Shown here one piece after another: positions 1-10,755 of a stretch of 64,000 nucleotides of DNA. Within the stretch, counting starts at the first letter, position 1. The number at the start of each line of letters is the position of its first letter. The notes beneath the pieces were generated by a model, which worked only from the letters and a program-made list of their open reading frames with translations, searched no databases and was not told the origin of the DNA. Source of the DNA: Linum tenue (lineage: Eukaryota; Streptophyta; Magnoliopsida; Malpighiales; Linaceae); the NCBI GenBank assembly GCA_946122785.1, contig CAMGYJ010000011.1, positions 18,538,001-18,602,000 on the forward strand, written 5' to 3'. The translations under genes and the position numbers were made by a program.

Positions 1-3000
1 AAGGTTCTCACATAGCCAGGTCTGGAAGCCAGTTGTGGGTGATTTGCTCTTGAGAAGGCTGTCAAAGTGCCTCCAAATGCCTTCTGTTCCCTTGCAATCC
101 CTTAAAATATGCTCTGTTTGTCTCTTCAATTCCTGGACAGGCTTTGCAGTCGCTGCAGGTTGTCAGCTTCCTCTTCTCCCTCTGCTTGTTGGTGAGAAGT
201 CTGTCCTGATTTGTGAGCCAGAGGAAATGCTTCACCCGACTTGGTCCTTTCCAATGCCAGAGCTCTTTCCACATCTTCATTGGTTCCTCCTCAGCCATGT
301 TCGTCACCAGGTTGTAGGTTGACTTGAGGCTGAAGCGTCTGTCCTTCTCCCCTCCGCACAGAGTTGTGTCTTCTCCCAGCTCAGGGCGCGGTGGATCATT
401 TCCTACAATATGAAGAAGAATTTCATCAGGGAGGAGTGGCTTGATTCTGTTCCAATCCCACTCACCCTTGCCATTGATCCAATCAGCCACAGAAGAGCCT
501 CGCTCTTCTTCTGTGAGATGTTGCATGGCATAATCCTCAAGCAGCACACCCTTCTCAACCCAAGGATGGGTCCAGAATCTGGTTGCTTGTCCGTCTCTTA
601 CACTCCACACCAAAGCCTTTTGCATAGTCTCCATTGCTTGCAGGATAGCCTTCCATAGTGGTGAGTGGTTGCTTTTCTTCATAGAGCAAATATTTCCACC
701 TGCCATATGGAAGTCCTTATGCTAGAAAATTTGGACCCAGAAATCATCACCATTGTTCAACATATGCCAAGCTAATTTAATCATATAAGCCTGATTCAAG
801 CATCTAGCTGACCTAAGGCCAAGACCACCAAGATACTTAGGTTTACAAATGTTACCCCAAGAGACTAAGTGGATCTTTCTCTTACCATCCGTTCCTCCCC
901 ACACAAAGTTCCTAATTTTTCTATCGATGGTGTCGCAAACAGAAAGGGGAAGCACAGAAGTCTGCATCGCATACACAGGACTAGCATTGAGGACAGAGAG
1001 CGCCAGCGTGACTCTTCCTGCCAAGGACAGAGTTCTGGCTTTCCATGAAGAGAGTTTGCTATCGAGTCTCTCAAGAATGTATCTATAGGTGTTCTGATTA
1101 ATCCTACCATGAAGGACAGGAACTCCTAGATACTTTCCTAGGTCAGCAGTAGTTTGGATCCCAAGTTTATGGCTTATCTCCTTCCTAACTACAGTCCTAC
1201 TATTCTTGGAGAAAAAACACGCGACTTTTCCTTACTAACCAACTCCCCCGACGCAGAACAAAAGCAATCAAGGCACTCCATAATTATTTCAGCTTGTTTA
1301 CTACTGGATTCAGCAAAAAGCACAAGATCATCAACGTAAAATAGATGTGAAAGAGGGGGACCCCTAGGGGAGAGTCTCATTCGCAAATCTGATCTTGTTG
1401 GGGTCGTCATAGCAGTCACGGACGAACTTGTGCAGGTCATCTCCCACTTGGCTCCAACATTTATGGAAGAACAGGCCTTGGAAGCCGTCTTTGCCTGGGG
1501 CTTTAAGCCCATTCATCTCCATAACCACCTGTCTGACCTCTTCTTTGGATGGAGGGACCTTAATTCCCTTCAAGAGATGCTCACTCACTTTAGGGAAGTC
1601 AGCAGTGACACTTTGGCGCGATCCATTGTCATCTTTGGTGTAAAGTTTGACAAAGAAGTCACGGGCCATCTGCTGGAGAGCTTCAGGATCTGTAATCCAG
1701 TCGCCAGTTTCATCTCTGAGCCCCACAATTTATTTCTTCTTCTTCTTCTGCTCAGAGTGTTGGAGTGTAGTGTAGTCAAAATCGCGCATTAAAACGTAAA
1801 AACTTACGTTTTTACGTATCCAGGCCACCAAAACATTTCAGTTTCTATCTAAAGTCGCTTAGTCACAAAAATTGGTAAAAACATGGGTAAAATCGCTTAA
1901 AATCGTTAAAATCGCGATTTTGAAGCGTTTTTATACGATTTGATCATCTCATAAAAATGTGCTAATTGGCCCAAAATGATGTAATTTTGGAGACATATCA
2001 GCAAAAAATAAAAAAAGGAAAACATGATTCATCACTCGTTCTACAACTAGTGTCGAGATAGGGGCTTCAGATTATGTCGAAAAGACACCTAATGGTATTC
2101 TCAACAGTCGCTGACCTTCTATCAGTCTTCTCCCTTAATCTTCACCTGTGGCTCTTACCTGGGTTACGATAAAAGTTTATGGGTAATTAAACGTATTTAA
2201 TTATGTAAACTCAAACTACCTTATGAGAATTTGGATTCTCAAGCTCGTTTACGGGTTACGATCTACGTTTATGAGCTCATTATTAAGATGTTATGAGTTT
2301 TCTCTACTTTTGAGTCAACACAAATTAGTATATGTGTTAGATATTACATTTTAATTATGAATTTCATGTAGTTATTCACTTATCCAAAATATACACACTC
2401 ATATTTTACATACTATATGTTGTACTTAACATATTTTAGCTATTTTAGAGGGTGCATAAAAAACTTACGGTTTTACGCTTTGATTCTACGTTTTGCGATT
2501 TTACCCATTTTCCGCTTCTAGGTAGAATCGCGCTTTTAACTGCATTATGGAGTGAAAGAAACGCGTATTTTGATCCCCATGGACGATCCAGTTAGCCCTG
2601 GATTTCTGCATTCATAAAATCTCTTCCTGCCATAGAGTGTTCTCAAGTTCCTCCCTGACTTCATTCTCTTTTGTGAGGGACCTACTGGTTGTTGATCTTT
2701 CATTCTTGAACTCCAAATCTTGTAGCTGGTTCCAGAGTTTCTTTTTTCTTCTGAAAATGTTCCCAAAAACCTTTTTGTTCCACTCTGTGAGCTTGACTGC
2801 CAGGTTCTTCAATGAGGGAATGAGGTCATTTCCATTGTTCCAAGATGCTTCCAAGAAGGGGAAGAACTCCTCATAAGCAATCCATGGAGTGAGGAAGTGG
2901 AACCTTCTTTCAAGTTTGCTTTTATCCGGGTTGCTTGCAGAGCAAGTTAAAATTGGCCGGTGGTCCAATTTCAACTTAGGGAGGTGGAAAGTGACAGCAT

Positions 3001-3637
3001 GGGGAAACTTTCTTTCCCACTCTGCATTACAGAGACTCCTGTCCAATCTCTCCTTCAACTTGGAGGTACGAGTGAACCAGGTAAACTTGGGCCCAGTGAA
3101 GCCTAAGTCAATCAGCCCACAGTCTTCGATGCAGGTGTTGAAAGCTTTCACCTTGGCAAAGCTGAATGGGGCTCCTCTTTGCTTCTCGGATGGCTTGCAA
3201 ATGGAGTTGAAATCTCTAGTGAGGAGCCATGGCAAGGTGGTGTTGCACTTGATTTTCCTAATTTCATCCCATAAGGAAACTCTTCCAAAATCATTCGGGC
3301 AGGCATAAACAACTATTATGTGGCAGACTTCTTTATTCTCAAGTATGCAGCAGAGGTGGATAAACTGACGATGGTTATCAATGACTTCCAGCGTAAGTTG
3401 ATCCTTGTTCCATAGAACCCAAATTCCTCCACTGAAACCTTGAGCATTAGAGACTTTCCAGGAGTCGAAACCAAGGGAGTGGATGATCTTCTCTGCCTCC
3501 TCCCCGCTTACCCTGGGTTCCAAAATACACACCACATTAGGTGAGTGAGTTTTCACATAAAAATCAAGAGTAGAATGAAATTTCGGGTGTTTAGCACCAC
3601 GACAATTCCCGGAGAAGACTTTGATCATGGAAAACAT
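1..3637 (-). pseudogene. LINE-A ORF2: endonuclease, reverse transcriptase, zinc-binding C-terminus (disrupted)
   Basis: From the ATG at 3637, about 340 codons stay open and show an APE-type endonuclease: an NCRGA start block, GGIWVLW, a DFNSI block in which the usual Gly before Asp is Arg, and a final LDHRPI that replaces the usual SDH. The frame then reaches the GDQNTRFFH block at about 2555-2580, where the hAT-like element intervenes. The other side continues with an Arg-rich block (about 1740), an RT start containing KAPGKDGF (about 1470), and an FYVDD catalytic motif (about 1325-1345). The stretch between DPNK (about 1390) and the RGPPLSHLFYVDD block is missing most of the RT palm, roughly 200 codons by comparison with the family. 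The thumb region (1024-722) and a zf-RVT-like Cys/His end (706-62) follow. A frameshift near 130 moves the HILRDC block out of frame. Frame changes also occur near 1730 and 1190. Confidence 0.88.
1768..2547. mobile_element. 780-bp non-autonomous hAT-like element inserted in LINE-A
   Basis: The left end starts tagtgtagtcaaaatcgcg and the reverse complement of the right end starts taatgcagttaaaagcgcg, an imperfect terminal inverted repeat of about 22 bp. A perfect 7-bp direct repeat tggagtg flanks it at 1761-1767 and 2548-2554; an eighth base would mismatch. Removing the element and one repeat joins the LINE NTRFFH block to its Arg-rich block in one frame, which supports these limits. The interior is AT-rich and has no credible coding region. 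The superfamily (hAT) is inferred from TSD size and TIR style. Confidence 0.8.
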
Positions 3638-3678
3638 GAGGAAAGGTACTCCCCTGTGACGACACCTAGGTCGAAAAG

Positions 3679-4983
3679 TCAGAGGTTGTCGACGGCCATT
3701 GCCGCCTTCTCCTCCCCTGTTAATCTACTTGGTGTAGCTTCCATTGGGGTGGCTTCATTTTCTGGCTTGGACTTTGTAGCTCCTCCCAAATCTTGTTTGA
3801 AATCAAGCTTACGTCCTTGGTTTCTTCTAACATCAGGGTTTTTGGTTCTGAGCTGGCTTCGTAATTTGTTACTTGGCGGTGTAGGATCCTTCATTTTGGG
3901 TTGGTGACCAGAAGCCTCATCGCTTTTCAAGTCCTTCCCGTTAATTGTAGCTTTCCCCCCAGGGCTAACGTCAGCAATCTGCTTACCCTGTGGGGGTAAC
4001 TTGTCTTTTGGGATAGTCACTCTTTCCTTGTCTGATGAACTTGTTGGTTGCCTGCCTTTGTTCACCTCTTGAGTTTTTGCTGCAGCTAAGACTTTGGTTG
4101 TTTGCTTGCTGGTTTCTGGTGAAGCCTTTTGATTCTCCTTTCGGGTATTATCTTTAGTATTGCCATCTTTCTTCTGTTTTTCCTCCTTTTTATTCTCGTT
4201 CTCCTTCTTTTTCTGTTGAGGAATTTCTGTCATTGTGTGTCCTGGCTCTTTGTTCTTGACCTCACTTTCTGCCCCGGCTTGCTCACTTGGCTTGGTTGAT
4301 GAAGACTCCTCCTTATCCAAATCCTTACTCAGCTCCTTCTGGCCTTCGCTCAGGACCCCAAACCTCGATCCATTATGCCCTTGAGTCTCAGTCTTCTTTT
4401 CCTTAGTTGTCTCCTGGATTTTCCCATTTCTCATTTGCTGATTCTTCTTTCGTTAAGGTCTCGTGGCAATCATCCAAGGTCCGAAGTCATCCAGGATTTT
4501 TGGGCGAACCTCCTGGCTGAGTCTTTGTGTCGTTGTTTTCACTGTCTCTTCCTCTGGAGAGGTCTGAGAGGCACTCCTAGCTGCTGGGCAGTGAGCCTCC
4601 AAATGTCCATAGAGTCCACATTCAAAACAGATAGTTTCCAATCCCTCGTATTCGACTCTTCTCACTCTTCTCTTCAGCCTGTATTTTGGCACAAGTCACT
4701 TTGTTAAATCAACTTCAATGCAAATTCTAGCATGGTTACCTCTGAATCTGTTGACCGTATAGTAATCGATCTTCACAACTCTCCCCAGCCTGCTTCCGAT
4801 GCTCTCAAGGATCTCTTCGTCGAAGTAAGCCATTGGAAGGCGGGGCAGGCACACCCAGACCATCGTCCTGTTGATCACATTCGTATACTTTGTTTGGTGT
4901 ATTGTCAGTTTTTGAAATAAGTTAGAGTGAATGATTTTATATGTAGCAAAATAAAACTCATGAAAATACTCATAAACCTCCAC
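3679..4983 (-). pseudogene. LINE-A ORF1: gag-like RNA-binding protein with CCHC zinc knuckle (two nonsense codons)
   Basis: ORF1 proteins of plant L1 elements bind the element RNA. This one has a block typical of the DUF4283-type region (VWVCLPRLPMAYFDEEIL at about 4860-4810, then the DLTK end near 4700), a CCHC knuckle CFECGLYGHLEAHC at about 4630-4590, and a long Lys/Glu/Pro-rich hydrophilic tail ending at 3679. Two in-frame stops break it: TGA at 4696-4698, directly after DLTK, and TAA at 4453-4455. The three open pieces share one frame, so only these two substitutions interrupt it downstream of the rearranged N-terminus. The first 35 or so residues do not resemble the family, so the true 5' end is probably lost near 4890. 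Confidence 0.82.
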
Positions 4984-5311
4984 CCATAAAAATAAAATAA
5001 AATAATTTTCTCGCGGTATCTTCTAATTAATAATCTTAGCGCACCATGATTATTCAAGTATTTAATTTAACACAATTCATCTGAAATGTGTGCAACTTTC
5101 ATTCGGGCGCCAATTTAATACAGTTCATCTTAATGTTACATATATGCAATTTCAGAGCTAACTTCTATGTACTTAATCTTTAATCTTCAAATTTTAGGAT
5201 AGCTTGCTCGAACTCTCAACTCTCGTGTATTATGTCTCCTTAATAACAAGAACAATTATGAAATAGCGATGAAACTACTAATTGACTCACTCCTACTGTC
5301 CCTCTAGAAAA
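4984..5311. other. AT-rich spacer, no feature seen
   Basis: The stretch between the truncated LINE-A 5' end and the solo LTR is AT-rich. It has stops in all frames and no recognisable repeat ends. Confidence 0.6.
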
Positions 5312-6672
5312 TGGCCAAGTGTAACCACTTCCTAAAGCGTAGTATAGCGGGTTTGGGTTTAATGTCAACCCGGGTCCTAGATGTGATGACTACTCAGTGA
5401 ATTCTTATTATCTAGCAGTGAAACTTTAGTGCAGGTTCAAATAAGCAAACAAGCAAAGCAATTAAACAGTTGTTTTCAAGTCGAGAGAGGTCACCCGGAT
5501 ATGGTTCCCCCTAGACTGCAGTTAAGCCGGATTGCAATTTACCAAGTTCAATTTCAATGATAGTTATACTGCGGGAGGTTCTTAAACAGTCTGAAGTCTC
5601 GACTAAAGGTCTCCAGACCCTCTCAATCTGAGTCCCTAGCGGGCAACTAACCTCCACCGGAGTAAACAGATTGAGGCCCTAACGAACCAAACCTCCACTA
5701 CCGGAGTAAATCCGGTACAGAATAGTGAATTGACTCCTCGACTAAAGTCGCCAAACCACTACCTTCAATCAAGGGTGCTCTATCAACCTAGGCAGATATT
5801 CTCTTTCTAGGTTAAAGCAGAAACAACAGGAATTTGATCAAGATTCATGTCATTCAACAAACCAAACCTCAATTGAACATAATCATATCAAAGAATCTGT
5901 ACTTGGGTTCATACAATCAGACCTAACGTACAAATCTAGGGTTCTTCATACCTAGGTGAATAAGAAAATTACTCCATAGAGAGAGAGGGGAAATCTAGCT
6001 CAGATGCGGAAATCATACTGTGAAGGATGATAATCTGCTTCTGGCACTCAATCGGATCTTCTCCAAGCTCAAGGCGGGCTCCAATGGTGATGGAGATCGA
6101 TCAAAGACACTTGAAGACTCTGGTTCGTCACTTTCTCTCTCTAGGTCACACTTTTTCTCTCTAAAACTTGGAACCCTTCACTTGTGGCTGGAAATTGGGT
6201 TAAAACAAGAAAATCCCGATCACACGGCCGTGTGACTTCCCCAGCTGCCCGTGTGAATTGTGCAAAACGCGTCGTTTCGATAAGCTGACTTCAGCCATCC
6301 TACTCGGCCACAACCACACGGCCGTGTGAGTTCCCAGGCTGCCCGTGTGGGATTTGCCGAGCCTTCACACGGCCACCTGGGTTCCCTTACACGGCCCGTG
6401 TGATTTTTGCACGTGCAATTGATGTCACACGGCCAGGCTACACGACCGTGTAGGTTTTAGGAGTGCCTGTGTGGCTCCATCAGCTTCCCGCGAAATGTCC
6501 AATCCTCGTCCAATCGACCCCGAACTCGTTCCCCAAACCTTCATTCACGTACTAGGACCTGAAATATCACAAACAAGAACGACCTAGCGTGAAATCGGCC
6601 TAAAACACGGGAATCAACATCTCAAACGGTTCAAGAATAGGGGTAAAAACATGTGCAATCAATGGTCTATCA
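5312..6672 (-). mobile_element. Solo LTR of an Athila-like Ty3/gypsy family
   Basis: This 1361-bp block is homologous along its length to the LTR at 59148-60464 and lies in the same orientation. In element orientation it starts TGATAGACC (6672 downward) and ends GGTTACACTTGGCCA (5312). No polypurine tract precedes the start and no gag or primer site follows the end, so it stands alone, as expected after LTR-LTR recombination. The 5-bp flanks (gaaaa on the left, ctaat on the right) do not match, so it may instead come from recombination between different copies or a deletion. It carries several CACACGGCCGTGTG-type palindromes (6220-6460). Confidence 0.8.
6220..6460. repeat. Cluster of ACACGGCCGTGT palindromes in LTR U3
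   Basis: Perfect palindromes occur at 6220-6235 (16 bp, tcacacggccgtgtga) and 6315-6328 (14 bp). Degenerate forms follow near 6365-6400 and 6424-6455, mixed with half-sites reading gcccgtgtg. The paired LTR at 60068-60244 has the same layout but a different palindrome (tgcacggccgtgca). Confidence 0.85.
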
Positions 6673-7029
6673 CTAATCAAATAACAAAATCAAGAAACAT
6701 AAATTAAATTCCAATCTTCTCATATTATTTAACCATAGACAAAACACATTTATTGAGTTAACGACCAAATTATTTTCCTTCTCATCCTCGAGTTATGCCT
6801 CTCTCCTTATCCTTTTTCTTACTTAAATTTATTTTGATCCCTTACAAGACCATTAATTAAATAGTAACATAATTACTACTAATCATATTCCAACTACAAC
6901 AAATACGAAAATAAAACAACCCAAATAATTTCAAAATAATAACTAAATACGAATAATAATTAAAGATTCACAAACCTAATGATTTGGATTGCTACGTCGG
7001 CTCGTTCTCACCACATAATTAGTTATATT
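6673..7029. other. AT-rich spacer, no feature seen
   Basis: This is about 350 bp of AT-rich sequence with no open frame, repeat end or RNA-like structure that I could recognise. Confidence 0.6.
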
Positions 7030-7312
7030 CTTTTTTTTTTTTGGTAAAGTAACGAGCGCTGGGGGCGCTCCGCCCTTAACAACTAATCAAACGAGGGGTT
7101 CCAACACCCAATCTATCAAAAAGCAGCCAGTGGTTCAGCATCGGGCAAGAGACTGCAACCGGGTGAAAACCGTAGGAGAGCCCATGACCGGTCGACGCAA
7201 GGAAGTCGGCCACGTAGTTGCCTTCCCGGTAGACATGCTCCAGTGAGACCTGCCAATCATTCTTCTCTCGGATATATATTTTATTATTTTGCTTGATCCT
7301 GTTACTCGACAC
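7030..7312 (-). mobile_element. 5'-truncated LINE 3' end (RNase H tail plus poly-A)
   Basis: The minus strand encodes the last part of a LINE-type RNase H domain: DWQVSLEHVYREGNYVADFLAS, the block that normally closes this domain in plant LINEs, then GHGLSYGF. A GC-rich 3' UTR and an A-run (T-run on the plus strand at about 7030-7042) follow. The A-tail and the missing upstream domains fit target-primed integration with 5' truncation. I could not find a convincing target-site duplication. Confidence 0.72.
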
Positions 7313-8033
7313 TAATCATTGCACGATATAGTAGGAAGCGAATTTATCTTAATGAGTTTCTAATACAAGATATAGTATCATTCAAGGCTTCAAGCACCTG
7401 CTTGATGAAGACATTGGTCCATAGATTCAATTTGGTAAAAATGATGTGGTCCTTTAATTTGCACAAGCTAATAGCTAATAATAACAATGGATTTGGAAAC
7501 AGGGGTTTAGATTCTCCATTTTTGAAAATAATAGGGTTTCAGATTCTAATTGTGTGGTGGAATTGTTTTTAAGTTCGTGTCTTTTTGGTGCTTTGGAAAA
7601 TTGTAAAAATGAGGCAGGCTGCTGTCTTGTTGTTTATGCGTTGGGATTTTCCTCTTGGACAACAATCAAAGCAGCCTTTGACTCTCAAGACGTGAGAAAC
7701 ATATAGATATCAGACAGACACATCAGAACACAAAAGGAAACAGTCGGCAAACAAATAAATGAAGAGGAAAATTAAACTATTAAACAATAACGAGTGGATT
7801 TCAATATGTTGGAGAAAGGTAGAGAAAGGGAAATAAAAACCCATCATTGTCAAAGGATCAAGAACAATGCCACAGAATCCTCTGTTTTTATCTCTCACTT
7901 ACCTGTCACATATGATTTTGAATTCGTTTTCCGTTGAGTAAACTTGGGAGATTTTTTTTAAGAGTGACTGAATGAGGAGTTGAATCCTTGATATTTCTGA
8001 TGAAATTGTGGCTACTTAATCAATAGACAACAC
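7313..8033. other. AT-rich spacer, no feature seen
   Basis: The sequence between the LINE scrap and the Sirevirus-type element has only short chance frames. The next element begins after its target duplication at 8034-8038. Confidence 0.55.
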
Positions 8034-8038
8034 GAGCT

Positions 8039-9035
8039 TGTTAATGGAATCGAGCATGAGATTCCTTTGCCGGTTTTTTTACTTTGAGTACATGCAACGC
8101 TTAAAACTAACAAACCCTAGAAATGAAGATAGGAAAGGAAAATGTAAAGTTTCTAAGCAGATAAGCAAAATGACGCAAGAAAGTCGAGGGAGAGTGACAA
8201 GGTTGTTCAAAACGCAACAGTTTCGTTGCTTCTTCTGCCAAAGAAGAGTTCACTTGTGGGCTTTAGTTATCGGCCCAAATTGGCTGAACTAGATTCCCAA
8301 ATTCGCAGAATTCACTGGGCCCGAGAGATTGGTTTGATCACAGCGTACAACCCTTTCTTCTTCCTCGACGATGCAGATTTCCCCTATACCTAAACCTGGC
8401 AAAACAGAGACAACGTGAAGGTAATAGGAACAGCAGAAAGTTAAATAAACACGCTTGATTTTTACGTGGTTTTCGGTAGGCCAAAAGAAGTACTACCGAC
8501 TAGTCCATGGTCGGAGAATCACTACTTTGTGATTTCCGACGATCCACTATAGCTTCGATCTATGATTTTTTGAGTTTGAGTTACACTCCTGCGAAGTTCA
8601 GTCGATCCAATCCTGGATGACTAACTAAAAACCTCTCTGCCCACTCGATTACACAGCTATCCAACTACACAAGTTCTTCCGAACACTCTCTAGCCCCAAT
8701 TTCCCCAATCAAATGCTAGACCCACTTTTCTATCAAGACTACTAGCAATTCTCTTAGCTCTCTATCAATCTTGATTGCCCGAAAAGTAGTTTGCTCTTAC
8801 TTCAACATCTCCTTTTATATTGACTTGTCATTTAGCCGTTGATCCTTAAAATAGAAGGTTTTGACCGCCTTCCAGCACTCCTGATCATAAGCAGGTCGTT
8901 GCCTACAAACATGGAAACTCCTTTATCAATTTGAAAACCTTCATGTTCTTCCTGTAAGAGATATTCTCAATTACTTGATTATGATATTTCTTTCCCTTGC
9001 TCTTCATCAACGCATTGACTGGCTTCATCTCAACA
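8039..9035 (-). repeat. 3' LTR of the Sirevirus-type element
   Basis: This 997-bp copy matches 15638-16630. It begins (minus) TGTTGAGATGAAGCC at 9035, directly after the polypurine tract, and ends AACA at 8039 next to the target duplication gagct. Confidence 0.93.
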
Positions 9036-9053
9036 ATCTCCCCCTAAGCCAGT
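9036..9053 (-). promoter_or_regulatory. Polypurine tract
   Basis: On the minus strand the purine-rich GGCTTAGGGGGAGATT ends directly at the start of the 3' LTR. This is the expected plus-strand priming site for reverse transcription. Confidence 0.8.
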
Positions 9054-9416
9054 CAATGATCCCTCCTTGCTGCAAATGTAGTTCCTGCACACACTTAAAC
9101 AAACATAACGTGCAGACTGTTCCAAACATATGACTCCGAAAACTCAAAGTTTCATTCCATCTTGTCCAAGAAATAAAATCTCATTACAGAACCCTTACTT
9201 TGCTCTACTCAGGCAAATCACACTCATTTATTCAAACACTGACCAGACACACTACCAACATAATGAAAACCCAAGGCAAACAGAAAACTAATCAACCAAT
9301 CCAAACACCATTATGATGAGTCATAATTTTATTGAAAACAAGGACACCCTGACACCCTAACTAGACCACGAAACTCCCCCTTAGCCGGACTCCCCCTCAG
9401 TCTAGCACCACTACCC

Positions 9417-10469
9417 TTAGAACGGATAGTCTGGTGAAGACATATACTCAGAGATATCGTCTTCTTCGTTGTTGAAATTATCACCCTCCTCCTCAGCCGA
9501 GATCTGCTTAACCCCGCTAGTACTTGTTGTGTTATCATCGACCAGATCTGCAAGACTCAATCCATCCTCACGTAGAGGAACTACATGAGCAGCCCTGTCT
9601 CCCCATGGAGCATTGACTCGAGGGCGACGACGACCCACATCAGTATCAACCTTGAGAAGAACAAACCGAGCATGTAGACGATTAATCACATCCACACGGG
9701 AAACCTTGTAGCGGAGATCAACCCCTAGAGCTTGCAGCATCAAGGTAATTTGGGGGGGGGGGGGGGTAAGGTAGACCCCCCATCAGAATTGTCATCATAG
9801 TAAGTTACCATGTGACTGAACATGAGATGTCGATAACTAATGGCACGATTTTCCTTTGCACTTGCAAGAATCCAGAGATTTGTTGGATGGATGGACGAGC
9901 GACCATAGGAACGGGGGAGAAACACACGAGTGATATAGAAGTGCAAGACTTTAAGATCATCAGGAAGGCGACATGGGGCAAGAAAATTCGGATAAGCCCG
10001 ACCAGTGTCACGAGTATAGCGCCGGAGGGCCTCGACTTCATTGAACCCTGTCGCTTGAAAGTCAAGAGATATCCATAACTTCAGCTCCAGCGATGAGAAT
10101 TCCAAGAAGGAGGGACAGCAGCTCCACATTGACTGTGATCAAGTAGCTGAACACAATAGTGGTGAAAGATGGTGGGATGGTGTTGGAGCAAGGCCTCATG
10201 TTGGCATAAAACATACGAACAACCTCTGGACGATAGCCAAAATGCTGATCGTGGAGGACATCAGTCCAGCCAAGAGACTCTATCAAGGTAGGAACATCCA
10301 TTCCATACCTGTTAAAGGTCGAAGGAGCTAGCACAACAGAGGGGCACAAAGCACGATCCTGGAAATTGTGAAGGTAGCGAGAGTAGGCCTCAGCGCTATC
10401 AAAGCATTTGCCATTGAAGATGGATGCCTGAGCTAATTGAAGAGCCACATTGGGATTGACAACAGCCAT
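9417..10469 (-). pseudogene. Extra ORF between RNase H and 3' LTR (env-like position), function unknown
   Basis: This ORF occupies the place where Sirevirus-type elements carry an envelope-like or other additional ORF. It starts at the ATG at 10469 and holds a GWTDVLHDQHFGYRPEVVRMFYANM block, written here only as landmarks: GWTD near residue 67, FYANM near residue 87. The FYAN motif resembles plant transposon-associated proteins often annotated as putative plant transposon protein. Downstream frames (10129-9740, then 9743-9417) continue it with a short hydrophobic stretch, a YRHLMFSHMVTYYDD block and an acidic tail ending SPDYPF. Two frame changes break it: one near 10080-10120 and one at a G15 run (9752-9766 plus strand; C-run on the coding strand). 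I see no clear signal peptide or fusion motif, so an envelope role is not supported. Confidence 0.6.
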
Positions 10470-10755
10470 TGTTTCAAGAGAAGGAGAGAACTAAGACAGT
10501 TAAGCCTAAATTGGGAGATTTAAGAATGATGGTTCAAGGTAAGTTGAAAGTACGAGTTATATAGTGACAGACAACGTAGTGACCACGCCTTATTGAATGA
10601 GTAAGGCAGACGGACAGAAGGACAAAGTAGAAAGAGGTAACTCTGTCGTCTAATTTTGAGGGCTACGAAAGATCTTCAGAGTCGAGAAAGGTAAGAAAAC
10701 ATTTGATAGAATTGTTTGAGGCTAAAGAATAGTGGTTGCTCTCACAATTCTTGCC
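10470..10755 (-). other. Noncoding gap between pol and the extra ORF
   Basis: This is the roughly 290-bp untranslated stretch inside the Sirevirus-type element. It may hold the promoter or splice acceptor for the 3' ORF, but no signal is clear enough to name. Confidence 0.45.

Larger units (their letters stand above)
1..4983 (-). mobile_element. LINE-A, L1-type non-LTR retrotransposon, decayed and split
   Basis: The minus strand reads ORF1 (gag-like, 4983-3679) then ORF2 (endonuclease and reverse transcriptase, 3637 to the left edge), the order of plant L1-type LINEs. The element runs off the left edge, so its RNase H region and poly-A end are not visible. The homology of ORF1 begins only near 4890, so the 5' end is truncated or rearranged. 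A 780-bp hAT-like element sits inside ORF2 at 1768-2547. Several stops, frameshifts and an internal RT deletion show it is dead. No target-site duplication can be assessed. Confidence 0.9.

Noticed and set aside
7710..7898. Small minus-strand frame rich in Phe and Leu that looks like a membrane peptide
   Set aside because: Composition is explained by AT-rich DNA; no supporting context.
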